Of a DNA stretch of 23,797 bases, positions 23,729 through 23,797 are shown piece after piece. The DNA lies in contig CABUPJ010000050.1 of assembly GCA_902493335.1 (NCBI GenBank), forward strand, positions 1-23,797, given 5' to 3'. The position numbers and the translations under genes were made by a program. The stretch comes from an uncultured Porphyromonadaceae bacterium. Lineage in GTDB: Bacteria; Bacteroidota; Bacteroidia; Bacteroidales; Muribaculaceae. How positions within the stretch are numbered: position 1 is the stretch's first letter; each line of letters opens with the position of its first letter. The notes below the pieces were generated by a model. The model saw only the letters and a program-made list of their open reading frames with translations. It did no database searches and was not told where the DNA came from.

Positions 23729-23797
23729 TATTTAGAGCTTGTTTAAAAATAAATGTTATCGCCAAGGCTGTCAGTCGTCGAGCAGATTTTCGCGTGT

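Noticed and set aside
23771..23797. End of an upstream minus-strand gene (TRENLLDD then stop)
   Set aside because: Only eight codons are visible and another frame is also open there, so it cannot be called.

Overview
The window looks like chromosomal DNA of a gut-type Bacteroidales bacterium, most likely Muribaculaceae or a close relative. The evidence is the recurrent Bacteroidetes promoter box TAnnTTTG, secreted proteins ending in type IX secretion (T9SS) sorting domains, a PorX regulator, and a BtuG/BtuB-type vitamin B12 uptake locus. Taxonomy is inferred from protein style only. No rRNA, tRNA or CRISPR array was seen.

Layout. Positions 1-55 hold only the start of a minus-strand gene running off the edge. 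Positions 152-9121 carry three large plus-strand genes for exported proteins: a 727-residue protein, a 1357-residue protein of repeated beta-sandwich-like units, and a C10 (streptopain-type) cysteine protease. All three end in type A T9SS sorting-like domains. After a terminator comes a non-coding element (9201-9491) bounded by inverted heptamer repeats. Then follows a tight plus-strand operon porX-tsaE-birA (9527-12245) with ATGA overlaps. PorX is the response regulator that controls T9SS, so secreted cargo and secretion regulator lie side by side.

From 12263 to the right edge every gene is on the minus strand. An AbiEi/AbiEii toxin-antitoxin pair (12263-13713) sits convergent to birA. The rest, read in transcription order from the right, is argH and then a cobalamin-uptake operon. 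That operon has a Bacteroidetes promoter (22326-22357), a cobalamin riboswitch (about 22172-22322), btuG (surface B12-binding lipoprotein), a four-helix-bundle cassette, btuB (TonB-dependent transporter), btuF, an AAA/DUF4143 gene, btuC, btuD and a cysteine-rich DUF2284 gene. Most neighbouring genes overlap by 1-4 bases, which suggests translational coupling. B12 would pass from BtuG to BtuB, then BtuF, then BtuCD. The DUF2284 protein is an unassigned member that could act on the corrinoid or on metal.

The most unusual structure is a family of heptamer repeats (AATGCAC/AATTCAC and the complement GTGCATT/GTGAATT) that occurs as inverted pairs at two places. One pair bounds the non-coding hairpin element before porX. 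The other bounds the four-helix-bundle gene inside the B12 operon, where one repeat array encodes the hydrophobic core of the BtuB signal peptide and the other supplies the btuG stop codon. This looks like a small mobile cassette with a coding form and a non-coding form, whose ends have been taken over as host signals. Two more AT-rich accessory units (DUF4143 and AbiE) have landed in or beside the same locus.
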